44,088 nucleotides of DNA from Streptomyces sp. NWU339 (GCF_003143855.1 NZ_QFRK01000030.1:1-44088), one strand, 5' to 3'. Counted from the first letter of the stretch, positions 8,565-17,480 are shown. Notes: generated by a model from the sequence alone, not told the origin. Numbers and translations are program-made.

Positions 8565-8617
8565 CACGTCCGCGGGGGCGGCGCTGCTCCAGGAGCAGCG
8601 CCGCCCCCGCGGACGTG
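8565..8617. terminator. Perfect 26-bp stem hairpin
   Basis: The arms 8565-8590 and 8592-8617 are exact reverse complements (CACGTCCGCGGGGG... pairing with ...CCCCCGCGGACGTG), separated by a single base at 8591. It begins 10 bases after the EF-hand stop codon. No T-run follows. A terminator is the obvious role. The perfection and length are unusual. Confidence 0.85.
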
Positions 8618-9416
8618 CTCGAGTGCCTTCGGTGCCTTCTGCGGTTGCGAGCCGACGACGCAACACGCCCGGAGCCGTGAACGGTTCGGCCGCGGCCGAT
8701 CGGGACCTTCCGGGCGGTGGCCCGACCGGTGCGCCGGGATGCCGACCCGCGCGCAGAGCCCCCGCGCCGCCGTCCACGGAGCGGCCGTCACCGTCGACCC
8801 CGCGGGCGTCACGCCGGCCCGGCTGCCCGTAAAAAAGACCTGGGTACGGACTCAACGTGCGGAAACGGTGACGGAGGGTGAGGGATTGCCTGCAGTCGGA
8901 CCGCCCACCGGAACGGCCTGCTCCGCCTCCCCGTCTGCGACGTCCTGGAGCACTCCCGCTCGGATGTCGCGGATCGTGGCACAACGAGGTCACGGAGCGT
9001 TGATGCCGTGTTGTGTCCTGGGCGTGACTCGTCACGGCCCGGAGTCGGCCGCCCGCTCCGGTACCTTGTGTGGGATGCGAGTGGTCGTGAGCACGCACAG
9101 CACGGGAGTCGCCTTCGGGGCGGCCCCGGAAATGTCAGCGTCTGCCACTGTTCGCCGTGCGACCGGGCCCGCCGCCACCGCCTGTTCGGTCGGCCGGGGT
9201 GGGCGTCGCACAGTATGCCGCACGAGTACTCCTTCGCGCTGGAATATGCCCGAAGCGCTTGTTGACGTGACTGTACGTCAACCATGCTGTCCCACAAGGG
9301 ACTCACGTTCCGTGACCCCTGTCCCGGCCGTTGTTCTGGCCATGCAGAGAATGGCTACGATCGTGGCCCTCGTGAGGCGCGAGTCCAAGTGTCCGCCGGT
9401 TCGGATGGTGTGAGCG
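8618..9416. other. Long gap without a convincing gene
   Basis: About 800 bases. Several open frames exist on both strands (the longest on the plus strand ends at 9413), but all have poor composition for protein, no family resemblance and no good start. AT content rises after about 9080. The only clear structure is the palindrome at 9261-9282. A small unrecognised protein or RNA gene upstream of the ATPase cannot be excluded. Confidence 0.5.
9261..9282. promoter_or_regulatory. Palindromic operator candidate GTTGACGT-N6-ACGTCAAC
   Basis: The 8-bp arms 9261-9268 and 9275-9282 are perfect reverse complements around a 6-base spacer, so half-site centres are 14 bp apart. It lies 135 bases upstream of the RsbW-like ATPase start in an AT-richer patch. 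The size fits a dimeric helix-turn-helix regulator. The regulator is unknown. Confidence 0.5.
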
Positions 9417-9872
9417 GTGCAGGTGCTTCAAGTGCAACTGGAGATCCGGCCCGACCCCGCTGAGGTGGGGCGAGCCCGGCAGTGGACCCGCTCACGCCTG
9501 GCCGGGTCGGGGATAGAGGTCGACGAGCCGCTGTCCGAGACGCTGGTCCTTCTCGTCTCGGAGCTCGTCACCAACGCCGTCGTGCACACCGGCTGTCCGG
9601 CCGTGCTGAGACTGTCCCTGAGGGATGTGGCGGCCGGAGAGGCCACCGTTCGCCTGGAGGTGGCTGACCGGAGCAGCAGCGCGCCGGTGCCGCGCTGTGT
9701 GGGCGGCGAGGCGACCGGTGGGCGCGGGCTCGCCCTCGTCGACGGCCTGGCGGACCGCTGGGGGTGGAGCTCCGACGGCACCGGCAAGCGCATCTGGTGT
9801 GAACTGGACCGCGGCGCGGCCGTGCAGGAGTCCGCCCCGGCCTGTGGTGGAGTCGCGTACGAGGCGGTGTAG
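9417..9872 (+). CDS. RsbW/SpoIIAB-like ATP-binding regulatory protein
   Basis: 151 residues with the HATPase_c_2 (GHKL) fold common among Streptomyces anti-sigma-type kinases. The N box is seen at about 44-56 (ETLVLLVSELVTNAVVHT, with the Glu-x3-Asn pair). The G1-type motif is reduced to LEVADRSSSAP, with DRS where DxGxG is usual. The G2-like loop is EATGGRGLALVDGLADRWGW. This matches the short standalone ATPases that often control sigma factors or act with STAS proteins. GTG start at 9417. Target unknown. The STAS gene 1.6 kb upstream is a plausible antagonist. Confidence 0.85.
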   Translation: MQVLQVQLEIRPDPAEVGRARQWTRSRLAGSGIEVDEPLSETLVLLVSELVTNAVVHTGCPAVLRLSLRDVAAGEATVRLEVADRSSSAPVPRCVGGEATGGRGLALVDGLADRWGWSSDGTGKRIWCELDRGAAVQESAPACGGVAYEAV

Positions 9873-10317
9873 GGCGCGCGGGGAGCCGGCGGGTGGACGC
9901 GCGGCCGTGGCGATGTGTCGATGGACCGGTGCACGGATGCACGGGGGGACGGTCTCGCGGGCCAGGGTGTGAACCGGTGCGCCGGGTGTGCTTCCGTGCG
10001 CGGCGACGAATAACCGGGCATATGGCGCAGAGGTATCTGTAAGACCTTGAATCGGCATTGACGTGCCGTGACCACTTGATCACTCTGTTTGTCAGCGATT
10101 CGCTGCGAGGGGACGGCGAGGGCTTCGACGACGGGAGTCCTCGGCGAGTGTGGGTCGCGACTGCGGCGTCGGTTCCCTGTGGTCGAGGGGAACCCGGGGA
10201 GGGAGCGCCGGAGTCGGAAGGCGGTGCGGTGCCGCCGTGCTCGGGATCGAGCGGCACCGTGCCGCCGTCGCCGTCGGGGGGCGATCGCCGTCGCCGTTGT
10301 CGTGTGCCGCGGCCGAA
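9873..10317. other. Intergenic gap between converging genes
   Basis: 445 bases with no supported gene. AT-richer between about 10010 and 10100, where TTGAATCGGCATTGACG resembles promoter elements pointing right. Nothing credible is encoded downstream of it on that strand, so a small RNA is possible but unsupported. The right end abuts the 3' end of the GlxA-type regulator. Confidence 0.4.
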
Positions 10318-11427
10318 TCAGGGTCCTGGGGTGGTGGAGCCCTGGAGTCCCGCAGGGCGGCGGCCGGTTCCTCCACAGGCTGTGGACAACTTTTCGGATC
10401 GGGGCGCGCCCTCGTCTCCGTCCCGGAACGTCCTCCGGTACGCGGACGGCGTCACCCCCAGCGCCGCCTGGAAGTGCTGCCGCAGTGACTGGGCGGTACC
10501 GAAACCGGCGTCACCGGCCACCCGGTCCATGGACAGGTCCGTGGACTCCAGCAGATGCCGGGCCCGCTCCACCCGCTGCCGGGTGAGCCACTGCCCCGGA
10601 CTGACACCGGTCTCCGCGCGGAAGCGGCGGGTGAAGGTGCGTACCGACATCGACTCCCGGGCGGCCATGTCGCGCAGCTGGATCGGCTCGTGCAGCCGGC
10701 CCAGCGCCCAGGCGCGGGCGCCCGTCGTGGACGTCTGCCGCTGATCGGGCACCGGCCGCTCGACGTACTGCGCCTGCCCGCCGTCGCGGTGCGGCGGTAC
10801 GACCGTGCGGCGGGCCACGTCGTTGGCCACGGCGACACCGTGGTCGCGCCGCACCATGTGCAGGCACAGGTCGATACCGGCCGCGACGCCGGCGGAGGTC
10901 AGGATGTCGCCGTCGTCGATGAACAGCACGTCCGGGTCGACGTCGACGCGGGGGAAGAGCCGCTGGAAGCGCTCGGCGTCCGCCCAGTGCGTGGTCGCGG
11001 GGCGGCCGTCGAGGAGGCCGGCGGCGGCGAGGACGTAGACGCCGGTGCAGATGGAGGCGAGCCGGGTGCCGGGGCGGACGCGGGCGAGGGCGGCGGCCAG
11101 TTCGCCGGTCAGTTCGCCCCGCTCGTACACCGGGCCGAGCTCGTAGGAGGCCGGGACGATCACCGTGTCGGCGGTGGCGAGGGCCTCCGGGCCGTGGACG
11201 ACGTGGACGGCGAAGTCGGCGTCGGTCCGGACCGGTCCGGGCGGCCGGACGGAGCAGGTGACCACCTCGTACAGCGGCCGCCCCGCGGCGTCCCCGGGGC
11301 GGCCGAAGATGCGGTGCGGGATGCCCAACTCGAAGGGGAGCAGCCCGTCCAGGGCGAGGACGACGACACGATGGGGCCTGAAGGTGCCGGCGCCCGGGAC
11401 GCTGGAGGTGGAGCCCGTCGATTTCAT
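10318..11427 (-). CDS. GlxA-family transcriptional regulator (DJ-1/PfpI + AraC domains)
   Basis: 369 residues. The N-terminal DJ-1/PfpI-like domain (about 18-200) has the SICTGVYVLAAAGLLDGR nucleophile-elbow region with a cysteine, and TTHWADAERFQRLFP. The C-terminal AraC/XylS DNA-binding domain (about 240-345) has two helix-turn-helix motifs (LRDMAARESMSVRTFTRRFRAETG and VAGDAGFGTAQSLRQHF). Such proteins are ligand-responsive activators or repressors. It is divergent from the MFS gene at 11499, about 70 bases away, so that transporter is the likely target. The start ATG 11427 gives MKSTGSTSS. Confidence 0.9.
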   Translation of the reverse strand: MKSTGSTSSVPGAGTFRPHRVVVLALDGLLPFELGIPHRIFGRPGDAAGRPLYEVVTCSVRPPGPVRTDADFAVHVVHGPEALATADTVIVPASYELGPVYERGELTGELAAALARVRPGTRLASICTGVYVLAAAGLLDGRPATTHWADAERFQRLFPRVDVDPDVLFIDDGDILTSAGVAAGIDLCLHMVRRDHGVAVANDVARRTVVPPHRDGGQAQYVERPVPDQRQTSTTGARAWALGRLHEPIQLRDMAARESMSVRTFTRRFRAETGVSPGQWLTRQRVERARHLLESTDLSMDRVAGDAGFGTAQSLRQHFQAALGVTPSAYRRTFRDGDEGAPRSEKLSTACGGTGRRPAGLQGSTTPGP

Positions 11428-11498
11428 GGCCCGATCCTAGTGAACACTGTCCTTCGGGCCACTCGATGCGGCAGGCCGGTTTCCGGAAGCTCTATGGC

Positions 11499-12833
11499 GT
11501 GACCCAGACAAGCAGGACGGCCGACGCCGTGGAGCGTCCCGGCGACGGGCTGCGACAGCGCGCCCTTCGGTTCCGGGCCCCTCGCCCCCGCATCCACCGT
11601 GCGTGGTTCGTCGCCGCCGTCACGTTCGTGACGATCATCGGGGCCGCCGCCTTCCGCTCGGTGCCGGGACTGTTCATCGACCCGCTGAACGAGGAGTTCG
11701 GCTGGTCACGGGGGACCATCGGCGCCGCGGTCTCCATCAACCTCGCGCTGTACGGGCTCACCGCCCCCTTCGCGGCGGCACTGATGGACCGCTACGGCAT
11801 CCGGCGGGTCGTCGCGGTGGCGCTGACCGTGATCGCGCTCGGCTCGGGGCTGACGGTGTGGATGACGGCGGCGTGGCAGCTCCTGCTGTGTTGGGGCCTG
11901 CTGGTGGGCCTGGGCTCCGGCTCCATGGCGCTGGCGTTCGCCGCGACCGTCACCGACCGCTGGTTCACCGCACGCCGGGGCCTGGTCACCGGCATCCTCA
12001 CCGCGGCGTCCGCGTCCGGACAGCTGATCTTCCTCCCCGTGCTGTCCTGGATCGTCGAGCGGCACGACTGGCGCCCGGCGGCCGTCACGGTGGCGCTCGC
12101 CGCACTCGCGGCCGTCCCCTTCGTCTGGCTGCTGCTGCACGACCACCCGGCCGACGTGGGCCAGAAGCCGTACGGTGCAACGGAGTTCGTGCCCAAGCCC
12201 GCACCCGTCCCCGGCGCCGCCCGGCGCGCGCTCAAGGTGCTGGCCTCGGCGGTGCGCACGGGCCCGTTCTGGCTGCTCGCAGGCACCTTCGCGATCTGCG
12301 GCGCCTCCACGAACGGCCTGGTCCAGACCCACTTCGTGCCCGCGTCCCACGACCACGGCATGCCGATCACCGCCGCCGCCTCCCTGCTGGCCGTCATCGG
12401 TGTGTTCGACGTCGTCGGCACGGTGGCCTCCGGTTGGTTCACCGACCGCTTCGACGCGCGCCGCCTGCTCGCCGTCTACTACGCCCTGCGCGGCGTCTCC
12501 CTGCTCTTCCTGCCCATCCTCCTGGCCCCCACGGTCCAGCCCCCGATGGTCTTCTTCATCGTCTTCTACGGCCTCGACTGGGTCGCCACCGTCCCGCCCA
12601 CCCTCGCGCTGTGCCGCGAGCACTACGGCGACGACAGCCCGATCGTCTTCGGCTGGGTCCTCGCCTCCCACCAGATCGGCGCCGCCCTCGTCGCCTTCCT
12701 CGGCGGTGTCGCACGGGACGTCTTCGGCTCGTACGACGTGGTCTGGTACGCCTCCGGCGCCCTGTGCGCGACAGCGGCCCTGATGGCCCTGGTCATCCGG
12801 CGCCGACCGGCGGTCGGCGCTGCGACCGGGTAG
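11499..12833 (+). CDS. MFS transporter (monocarboxylate/OFA-like)
   Basis: About 444 residues, 12 predicted membrane segments. The first is WFVAAVTFVTIIGAAAF, then the signature GLFIDPLNEEFGWSRGTIGAAVSINLALYG typical of the OFA/MCT-like subgroup, and the loop motif DRYGIRRVV. The long cytoplasmic loop between helices 6 and 7 is HDHPADVGQKPYGATEF. Probably a proton-coupled organic anion carrier. Substrate not predictable. I prefer GTG 11499 (VTQTSRTAD) over the longer frame from 11466, because GGAAG lies upstream and the upstream part reads through the divergent promoter region. Confidence 0.88.
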   Translation: MTQTSRTADAVERPGDGLRQRALRFRAPRPRIHRAWFVAAVTFVTIIGAAAFRSVPGLFIDPLNEEFGWSRGTIGAAVSINLALYGLTAPFAAALMDRYGIRRVVAVALTVIALGSGLTVWMTAAWQLLLCWGLLVGLGSGSMALAFAATVTDRWFTARRGLVTGILTAASASGQLIFLPVLSWIVERHDWRPAAVTVALAALAAVPFVWLLLHDHPADVGQKPYGATEFVPKPAPVPGAARRALKVLASAVRTGPFWLLAGTFAICGASTNGLVQTHFVPASHDHGMPITAAASLLAVIGVFDVVGTVASGWFTDRFDARRLLAVYYALRGVSLLFLPILLAPTVQPPMVFFIVFYGLDWVATVPPTLALCREHYGDDSPIVFGWVLASHQIGAALVAFLGGVARDVFGSYDVVWYASGALCATAALMALVIRRRPAVGAATG

Positions 12834-12914
12834 TCGGGGTGGTCGGGGTGGTCGGGTCGCCGAACTGACGTGATGTCAGAAGCGGCCGGTGCGGACCGAG
12901 TCGATGATCGGAAG

Positions 12915-14126
12915 TCATCGGGGGAGTCGGGAGATTCCCGGTGCCCCGTGGCGGGTCACCGCCTTGGCTATCTTCTCCGCGTCGATGGCCAGCTCGCGGA
13001 GGTTGCCGCTGATGGGGTTGGTGAAGCCGGTGAAGTACAGGCCGGGAGCGTGGGGCGGGGTGCCGGCGCCGCGGGCCACCGGTCTGCCCCGGTCGTCGAG
13101 GACGCCGAGGTGGCCGACGAGACCCTCCAGGCCGCGGACGTACCCGGTGGCCGCGATCACCGCGTCGGGGCCGACGCGGGTGCCGTCGGCGAGGGTGACC
13201 TTGCCGACGGCACCCGCATCGAACCCCGCCACGGCGGCCACGATCTCCACCCTGCCCCGCCGTACGGCGTCGACCAGCCCGACGTCCTGTACGGGGATGG
13301 CGCCCTCCAGCACCCTGCTGTAGAGGCCCTTGTCGGGGCGCGGCAGGCCCTGGGCCGAGAGGTCGGGCAGCGCCACCCTGGCCTGCGCCCGGGACAGCCG
13401 GTCCACGAGCCCGACCGGCAGCCGCCGCACCAGGACGGCCGAGTGCTGGGCGGGCCAGCCCGCGGTCGAGCGGCGCACGATGTGCGGCACGGTACGGACC
13501 GACAGCCGCACCCGGGAGGCGCCGCCCTCCACCAGGTCGACGGCGATCTCCGCGCCCGTGTTGCCGATGCCCGCGACGAGGACGTCCCGGCCGGCGAAGG
13601 GCTTCGCGTTGCGGTACTCGGACGCGTGCAGGAACTCGCCGGTGTAGGCCTCCCGGCCGGGCCAGTCGGGCAGGCGGGGCGTGTGGTTGAAGCCGGTGGC
13701 GATCACGATCGCGGCACCGGTCAGCTCGCGGCCCCCGGTGGCGCGCAGCAGCCAGCCCGTGTCGTCGGCGGTGCGCTCGACGCGGGAGACCTCGACACCG
13801 GTGACGATCTCGAGGCGGTGGTGCTCGGCGTACTTCTCCAGGTACCGGACCATGTCGGCACGGGCCACCCACCGCCCGAACCGGCGCGGTATCGGCAGGC
13901 CGGGCAGCGCGGACAGGCGCCGCGTGGTGTGCAGGCGCAGCCGGTCGTAGTGGCGCCGCCAGGACGCCCCCACGTGCTCGGACCGTTCCAGGACGACGGC
14001 CCGCACGCCCCGGGCACGCAGCGAGTACGCGACGGCGAGGCCGCCGGGACCACCGCCGACGACGTAGACGGGGCGGTCTTCCCGGGGCGGTGCGGTGGGG
14101 TTCGGGGGCGTGGTGGAGTCGGCCAT
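12915..14126 (-). CDS. Flavin-containing monooxygenase-like oxidoreductase
   Basis: 403 residues. The FAD-binding Rossmann motif is at about 17-45 (VYVVGGGPGGLAVAYSLRARG). The FMO/BVMO-like segment HVGASWRRHYDRLRLHT follows, and a second nucleotide-binding motif (VLVAGIGNTGAEIAVDL) near 165-182 fits NADPH. The typical ATGFNHTPRLPDWPG and ATGYVRG blocks are present. Family members hydroxylate or Baeyer-Villiger oxidise small molecules. They can also be YUC-like. Start ATG 14126. The longer frame extends through the divergent promoter and is rejected. Convergent with the MFS gene, divergent from the GNAT gene. Confidence 0.9.
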   Translation of the reverse strand: MADSTTPPNPTAPPREDRPVYVVGGGPGGLAVAYSLRARGVRAVVLERSEHVGASWRRHYDRLRLHTTRRLSALPGLPIPRRFGRWVARADMVRYLEKYAEHHRLEIVTGVEVSRVERTADDTGWLLRATGGRELTGAAIVIATGFNHTPRLPDWPGREAYTGEFLHASEYRNAKPFAGRDVLVAGIGNTGAEIAVDLVEGGASRVRLSVRTVPHIVRRSTAGWPAQHSAVLVRRLPVGLVDRLSRAQARVALPDLSAQGLPRPDKGLYSRVLEGAIPVQDVGLVDAVRRGRVEIVAAVAGFDAGAVGKVTLADGTRVGPDAVIAATGYVRGLEGLVGHLGVLDDRGRPVARGAGTPPHAPGLYFTGFTNPISGNLRELAIDAEKIAKAVTRHGAPGISRLPR

Positions 14127-14265
14127 GAGCGCGAGCGTAATCACGCACCAGGTTGATGGGTATCGGTCAAGACCGGAATTGGTTGCGGATTGATCACTTA
14201 TGTAGGTGTAGGGGGGAGGGAAAGTGACGGAAATTCTCGTGTCCCGGCCGACCGAGCAGGTTTGA

Positions 14266-14889
14266 ATGACCCGTATGGCTGATACGCATGCGCACCCGCA
14301 CTCCTTGCGGTCCCTCCCCGAACTCCACGGCCACGGCCTGCACCTGAGCCCCTGGGACCCGGCGTCCCGGTCCGACGCCGAGGTGTGGCTGCGCGGCACC
14401 ACGGACCCGGAGTTCAATCGCTGGAACACCCCGCTCCGGCCGGTCACGGACGTCGCGGGCGCCCGGGAGGCGCTGCGCAGGAGGGCGCAGTGGACCGAGG
14501 ACGGCACGACCGTGTCCTTCCGGATCGCCGACGCGGACACCGGTACGCCACTGGGGCACATCGGTGTCAACGACGTCCGGCCGGTGCAGGGGCTGGGCAT
14601 GGTCGGCTACTGGGTGCTGCCCGAGGCCCGCCGCCGGGGTGTGGCCACCCGGGCGCTGCTGCTCGCCGCGCGGTGGGCGTTCACCGAACTCGGCCTGCAC
14701 CGGCTCGAACTGGACCACGCGGTCGAACACGAGGTGTCCTGCCGGATCGCCGAACGGTGCGGGTTCCTTCCCGAGGGGGTCCTGCGCGAGGCGATGTTCG
14801 CGGAGGGCAGCCACGACGCCTTCCGCGACTCCCACCTGCACGCCCGCCTCGCCACGGACCCGGAGCCGGCCCCACCGAAGGGCTGCTGA
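14266..14889 (+). CDS. GNAT-family N-acetyltransferase (RimJ/RimL-like)
   Basis: 207 residues. The GNAT fold spans about 20-195: LSPWDPASRSDAEVWLRG, VSFRIADADTGTPLGHIGV, then the acetyl-CoA binding motif A with MVGYWVLPEARRRGVATRALLL (Q/R-x-x-G-x-G/A type, here RRRGVA) and motif B EVSCRIAERCGFLPEGVLRE. This is the RimJ/RimL class that acetylates protein N-termini or small amines. ATG 14266, with an alternative ATG 14275. Between it and the monooxygenase lies a 139-base divergent promoter region with AT-rich stretches. Confidence 0.9.
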   Translation: MTRMADTHAHPHSLRSLPELHGHGLHLSPWDPASRSDAEVWLRGTTDPEFNRWNTPLRPVTDVAGAREALRRRAQWTEDGTTVSFRIADADTGTPLGHIGVNDVRPVQGLGMVGYWVLPEARRRGVATRALLLAARWAFTELGLHRLELDHAVEHEVSCRIAERCGFLPEGVLREAMFAEGSHDAFRDSHLHARLATDPEPAPPKGC

Positions 14890-14939
14890 AGGCCCACTGA
14901 AGGGCTGCTGAAGGCTCGTCGAAGGCCCCGCCGCGGACC

Positions 14940-15608
14940 TCACGGCCAGAGCAGTTCCCGCGTCCAGCCCTCCCGGGGTGAGCGGCAGTAGCGCAGCCGG
15001 GTGTGACGGCGGAGGGCGTCGCCCTGGAAGAACTCCACCTCGTCCGGGCGCAGGCGGTACAGGGTCCAGGACGGAGCCGGGGCGTCCGGCTCCCGCCGGG
15101 CCCGCTCCCAGGCGGCCTCCGAGGCGCGGACCAGGTCCTCGGGCGAGCCGAGGACCTCGCTCTGGCGGCCGGTGAGCGCGGCGGCCAGCGCTCCGGTCGA
15201 ACGGGCGTGCAGATCGGCCTGCGCCTCCTCGGCCGGGGCGGTGCCGACGGGCCCGCGGACCCGGACCTGGCGGCCCAGCGCCGACCAGTAGAAGGCCAGC
15301 GCGGCATACGGGCGGGCGGCGAGGTGACCGCCCTTGCGGCTGTGGGCGTGGGTCGCGAAGGACCAGCCGTCCGCGTCCGCGCCGTGCAGCATCACGATCC
15401 GTACGTCGGGCAGCCCCTCGGCGTCCGCCGTGGCCAGCGACATGGTGTGCGGCTCGGGCTGACCGGCCGCCACCGCCTCGGCGAACCACCGGGTGAACAG
15501 CGGCAGCGGCTCGGCGGGGGCGGCGGCCCGGTCCAGTTCCGGCAGGTCGGTGACCTCCGGATCCCACACCCGCAGTGACTTCAGCAGCTCGTGAAGATCG
15601 GTTCCCAT
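14940..15608 (-). CDS. Pyridoxamine 5'-phosphate oxidase-like flavoprotein
   Basis: 222 residues. The split-barrel FMN fold is recognised by PHTMSLATADAEGLPDVRIVMLHG, SRKGGHLAARPYAALAFYWSALGRQVRVRG and the C-terminal YRLRPDEVEFFQGDALRRHTRLRY. PdxH oxidises pyridoxine/pyridoxamine phosphate to pyridoxal phosphate with FMN. The FMN-contact Arg/Ser/Lys block SRKGG is intact, but the usual GWGGYR near the C-terminus is SWTLYRL. This may therefore be a paralogue with another substrate. Start ATG 15608. The extra 33 codons upstream are Arg-rich and rejected. Confidence 0.82.
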   Translation of the reverse strand: MGTDLHELLKSLRVWDPEVTDLPELDRAAAPAEPLPLFTRWFAEAVAAGQPEPHTMSLATADAEGLPDVRIVMLHGADADGWSFATHAHSRKGGHLAARPYAALAFYWSALGRQVRVRGPVGTAPAEEAQADLHARSTGALAAALTGRQSEVLGSPEDLVRASEAAWERARREPDAPAPSWTLYRLRPDEVEFFQGDALRRHTRLRYCRSPREGWTRELLWP

Positions 15609-15782
15609 GCCCCGAGTCTGCCCGGACGTGTCCGGGGCGGCAGTCCGGCGGCCGGGTCGACGGCGGGACCGGCGAGGTGTCGTGACATGCGACAGGCGGT
15701 GGCTCACCGGAGTGAACCACCGCCTGCCTGACAGGACGTGAAGTGCGAAAGGGAGGATCGGGGAAGTGTCGTCGGCATCCGC

Positions 15783-16430
15783 CTACCTCGTCGGCTTCTT
15801 GCCGGTGACGCCCAGGTAGATCAACAGGGCCAAGTTGGGTTTGAGTTCGGCCTGCTTCACGCCCCAGGAGGTGAAACCTTTCTGGTGCAGTGCGACCGCC
15901 GCGAGCATGGCGACCAGGGAACCGGCCACCGCGGCCGGGTTCACGTCCTTGTCGATCCGGCCCTTGGACTGCAACTCGGCGACGGCGTCCGTGAGGGAGC
16001 TGTTCACCGAGTTGAGGACCTTCATGCGGATCTTGTAAAAGCGCTTGTCGCCCTCGGCGGCGCCGAGGTCGACGACTCGCAGGATCGCGTCGTTCTTCCG
16101 CCAGAAGTCCAGAAAACCGTCGACAAGGTCCTGTGCCGTCTGCCAGCCCGCCTTGCCGACCCAGGAGCGGCCCTCCAGGAGCTCGCTCAACCCGGCGCTG
16201 TCGGCGGCCACTTGGTCGGCGATCTCGAGAACGGCGCCCTCGACGTCCGGGAAGTACTGGTAGAAGGTCGCCGGCGAAGTCCCCGCCCTGCGGGCGACAT
16301 CGATGACTTTGACATCCCGGTAGGGGGAGGAGCTGAGCATCTCGCTGAGGCAGTCGAGCAGCTTCTGCCGGGTCGCCTGCCCACGCCGACCGGCCACGCG
16401 GCCGTCGACGGTACGCACTTGTCCTGTCAT
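15783..16430 (-). CDS. TetR-family transcriptional regulator
   Basis: 215 residues. The N-terminal helix-turn-helix is seen at about 20-65 (TRQKLLDCLSEMLSSSPYRDVKVIDVARRAGTSPATFYQYFPDVEGAVLE). The C-terminal ligand/dimer domain has MKVLNSVNSSLTDAVAELQSKGRID and ends GVTGKKPTR. Lower GC usage than its neighbours in the C-terminal half (several AAG/TTG codons). Probably autoregulated. The target is unclear since it is divergent from the VOC gene 122 bases away. Confidence 0.92.
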   Translation of the reverse strand: MTGQVRTVDGRVAGRRGQATRQKLLDCLSEMLSSSPYRDVKVIDVARRAGTSPATFYQYFPDVEGAVLEIADQVAADSAGLSELLEGRSWVGKAGWQTAQDLVDGFLDFWRKNDAILRVVDLGAAEGDKRFYKIRMKVLNSVNSSLTDAVAELQSKGRIDKDVNPAAVAGSLVAMLAAVALHQKGFTSWGVKQAELKPNLALLIYLGVTGKKPTR

Positions 16431-16552
16431 GACGTCAGCTTACCGACGGGTGATCGGAGCGCGATTCGGCCGACTGCAAATGGGGTGTGCGGGCTCTCGA
16501 CGCCTGGTGTGCCTGGTCTGCGCGGTGCGTACGGCACGGCTAGTTTGGCTGC

Positions 16553-17389
16553 ATGGCCGAAAAAGCCGGAAATGCCAGAAACGCCAGAAACAGGGCATCG
16601 GAGTACACAGAGGGCACCCCTTGCTGGGTCGACGCGCAGCTTCCCGACGTGGAGGCGGGCAAGCGGTTCTACGGCGAACTGTTCGAGTGGACGTTCGAAG
16701 ACCAGCCCGAGCAGCCCGAGTGGCCCGCCCCGGTCTCGCAGCCCGCACCGTCAGGGCCGTCGGGCTCGGCGCAGGCTTCCCCGCCCCTGGGAACCGTGCG
16801 GGCGCTGCTCGGCGGTGAGCCGGTGGCGTCCCTCGCGCACAAGACGGACGGCCGGCTCCCCACCGTCTGGACGGTGTCCTTCGCGACCCCGGACGTCGGC
16901 GCGCTGTGCCGACGGATCGTCGCGGCCGGCGGACAGCTCGTCTCGGCGCCGCGTCCGGTCGGCGAACTCGGCGTCACCGCACTCGTGACCGACCCCGAGG
17001 GTGCCGTGTTCGCCCTGTGGCAGCCCGGTGACCGCCCCGGCTTCGGGCGCCGGCACGAGTGGGGGAGCTTCGCCTGGGCCGAGCTCTACACCCGGGACAC
17101 CGAGGCGGCCAACACCTTCTACGGCGGCCTCTTCCACGACGCCCTGTTCGGTGAGGGCGCCGAGCCCGACTTCGGCCGTGCCCCGGTCTCCGACGTCTTC
17201 CCGGCCGAGATGCCGCCCCACTTCCTCGTCCACTTCGCCGTCGAGGACCCCGAGGCCACCATGGCGGAGGTGACCCGGCTCGGCGGCCGCGTCCAGGTCC
17301 CGCCCTTCGACACCTCCTACGGCACGGTGGCCGTGGTCACCGACGACCAGGGCGCGTCCTTCGCCCTCCTGGCCCGCTGGTCCGGATGA
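16553..17389 (+). CDS. kbpA: Two-domain VOC/glyoxalase-fold protein, probable AfsK-binding protein KbpA
   Basis: 278 residues with two VOC domains. The first (about 20-165, GTPCWVDAQLPDVEAGKRFYGELFEWTFE ... VTDPEGAVFALWQPG) and the second (about 172-275, FAWAELYTRDTEAANTFYGGLFHDALF ... VTDDQGASFALLARW) match the glyoxalase/bleomycin-resistance pseudo-repeat. A Pro/Ser-rich insertion of about 30 residues (AQPEWPAP-like to SGSAQASPPLG) sits inside domain 1. From memory, the gene directly upstream of afsK in S. coelicolor encodes KbpA, which binds unphosphorylated AfsK and inhibits autophosphorylation. Position and orientation here agree, and I infer the same role. No metal-binding assignment is made. 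Confidence 0.75.
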   Translation: MAEKAGNARNARNRASEYTEGTPCWVDAQLPDVEAGKRFYGELFEWTFEDQPEQPEWPAPVSQPAPSGPSGSAQASPPLGTVRALLGGEPVASLAHKTDGRLPTVWTVSFATPDVGALCRRIVAAGGQLVSAPRPVGELGVTALVTDPEGAVFALWQPGDRPGFGRRHEWGSFAWAELYTRDTEAANTFYGGLFHDALFGEGAEPDFGRAPVSDVFPAEMPPHFLVHFAVEDPEATMAEVTRLGGRVQVPPFDTSYGTVAVVTDDQGASFALLARWSG

Positions 17390-17439
17390 CCCGCTGACCC
17401 ACTGGCCGGCCGTCCCGGGGGTTCTCGGCCTCCCGTCCG

Positions 17440-17480
17440 TCCCATTATTTTGCATATAAGACTAGACACCCCCTATGTCG
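17440..17480 (+). promoter_or_regulatory. AT-rich promoter region of afsK
   Basis: The only strongly AT-rich island between the VOC gene and afsK is CATTATTTTGCATATAAG at 17443-17460. It holds a possible -10 (TATAAG at 17455) or a -35 (TTGCAT at 17450). Exact elements are uncertain. Confidence 0.3.

Noticed and set aside
8739..9413. 224-codon plus-strand frame upstream of the RsbW-like gene
   Set aside because: Its composition (many Thr, Ser, Cys, Arg without pattern) and codon positions do not look coding, no ribosome binding site is seen, and frames on the other strand are equally open.
12842..12860. GTCGGGGTG repeats after the MFS gene
   Set aside because: Three short imperfect 9-mers only. 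Too brief to give meaning beyond slippage.
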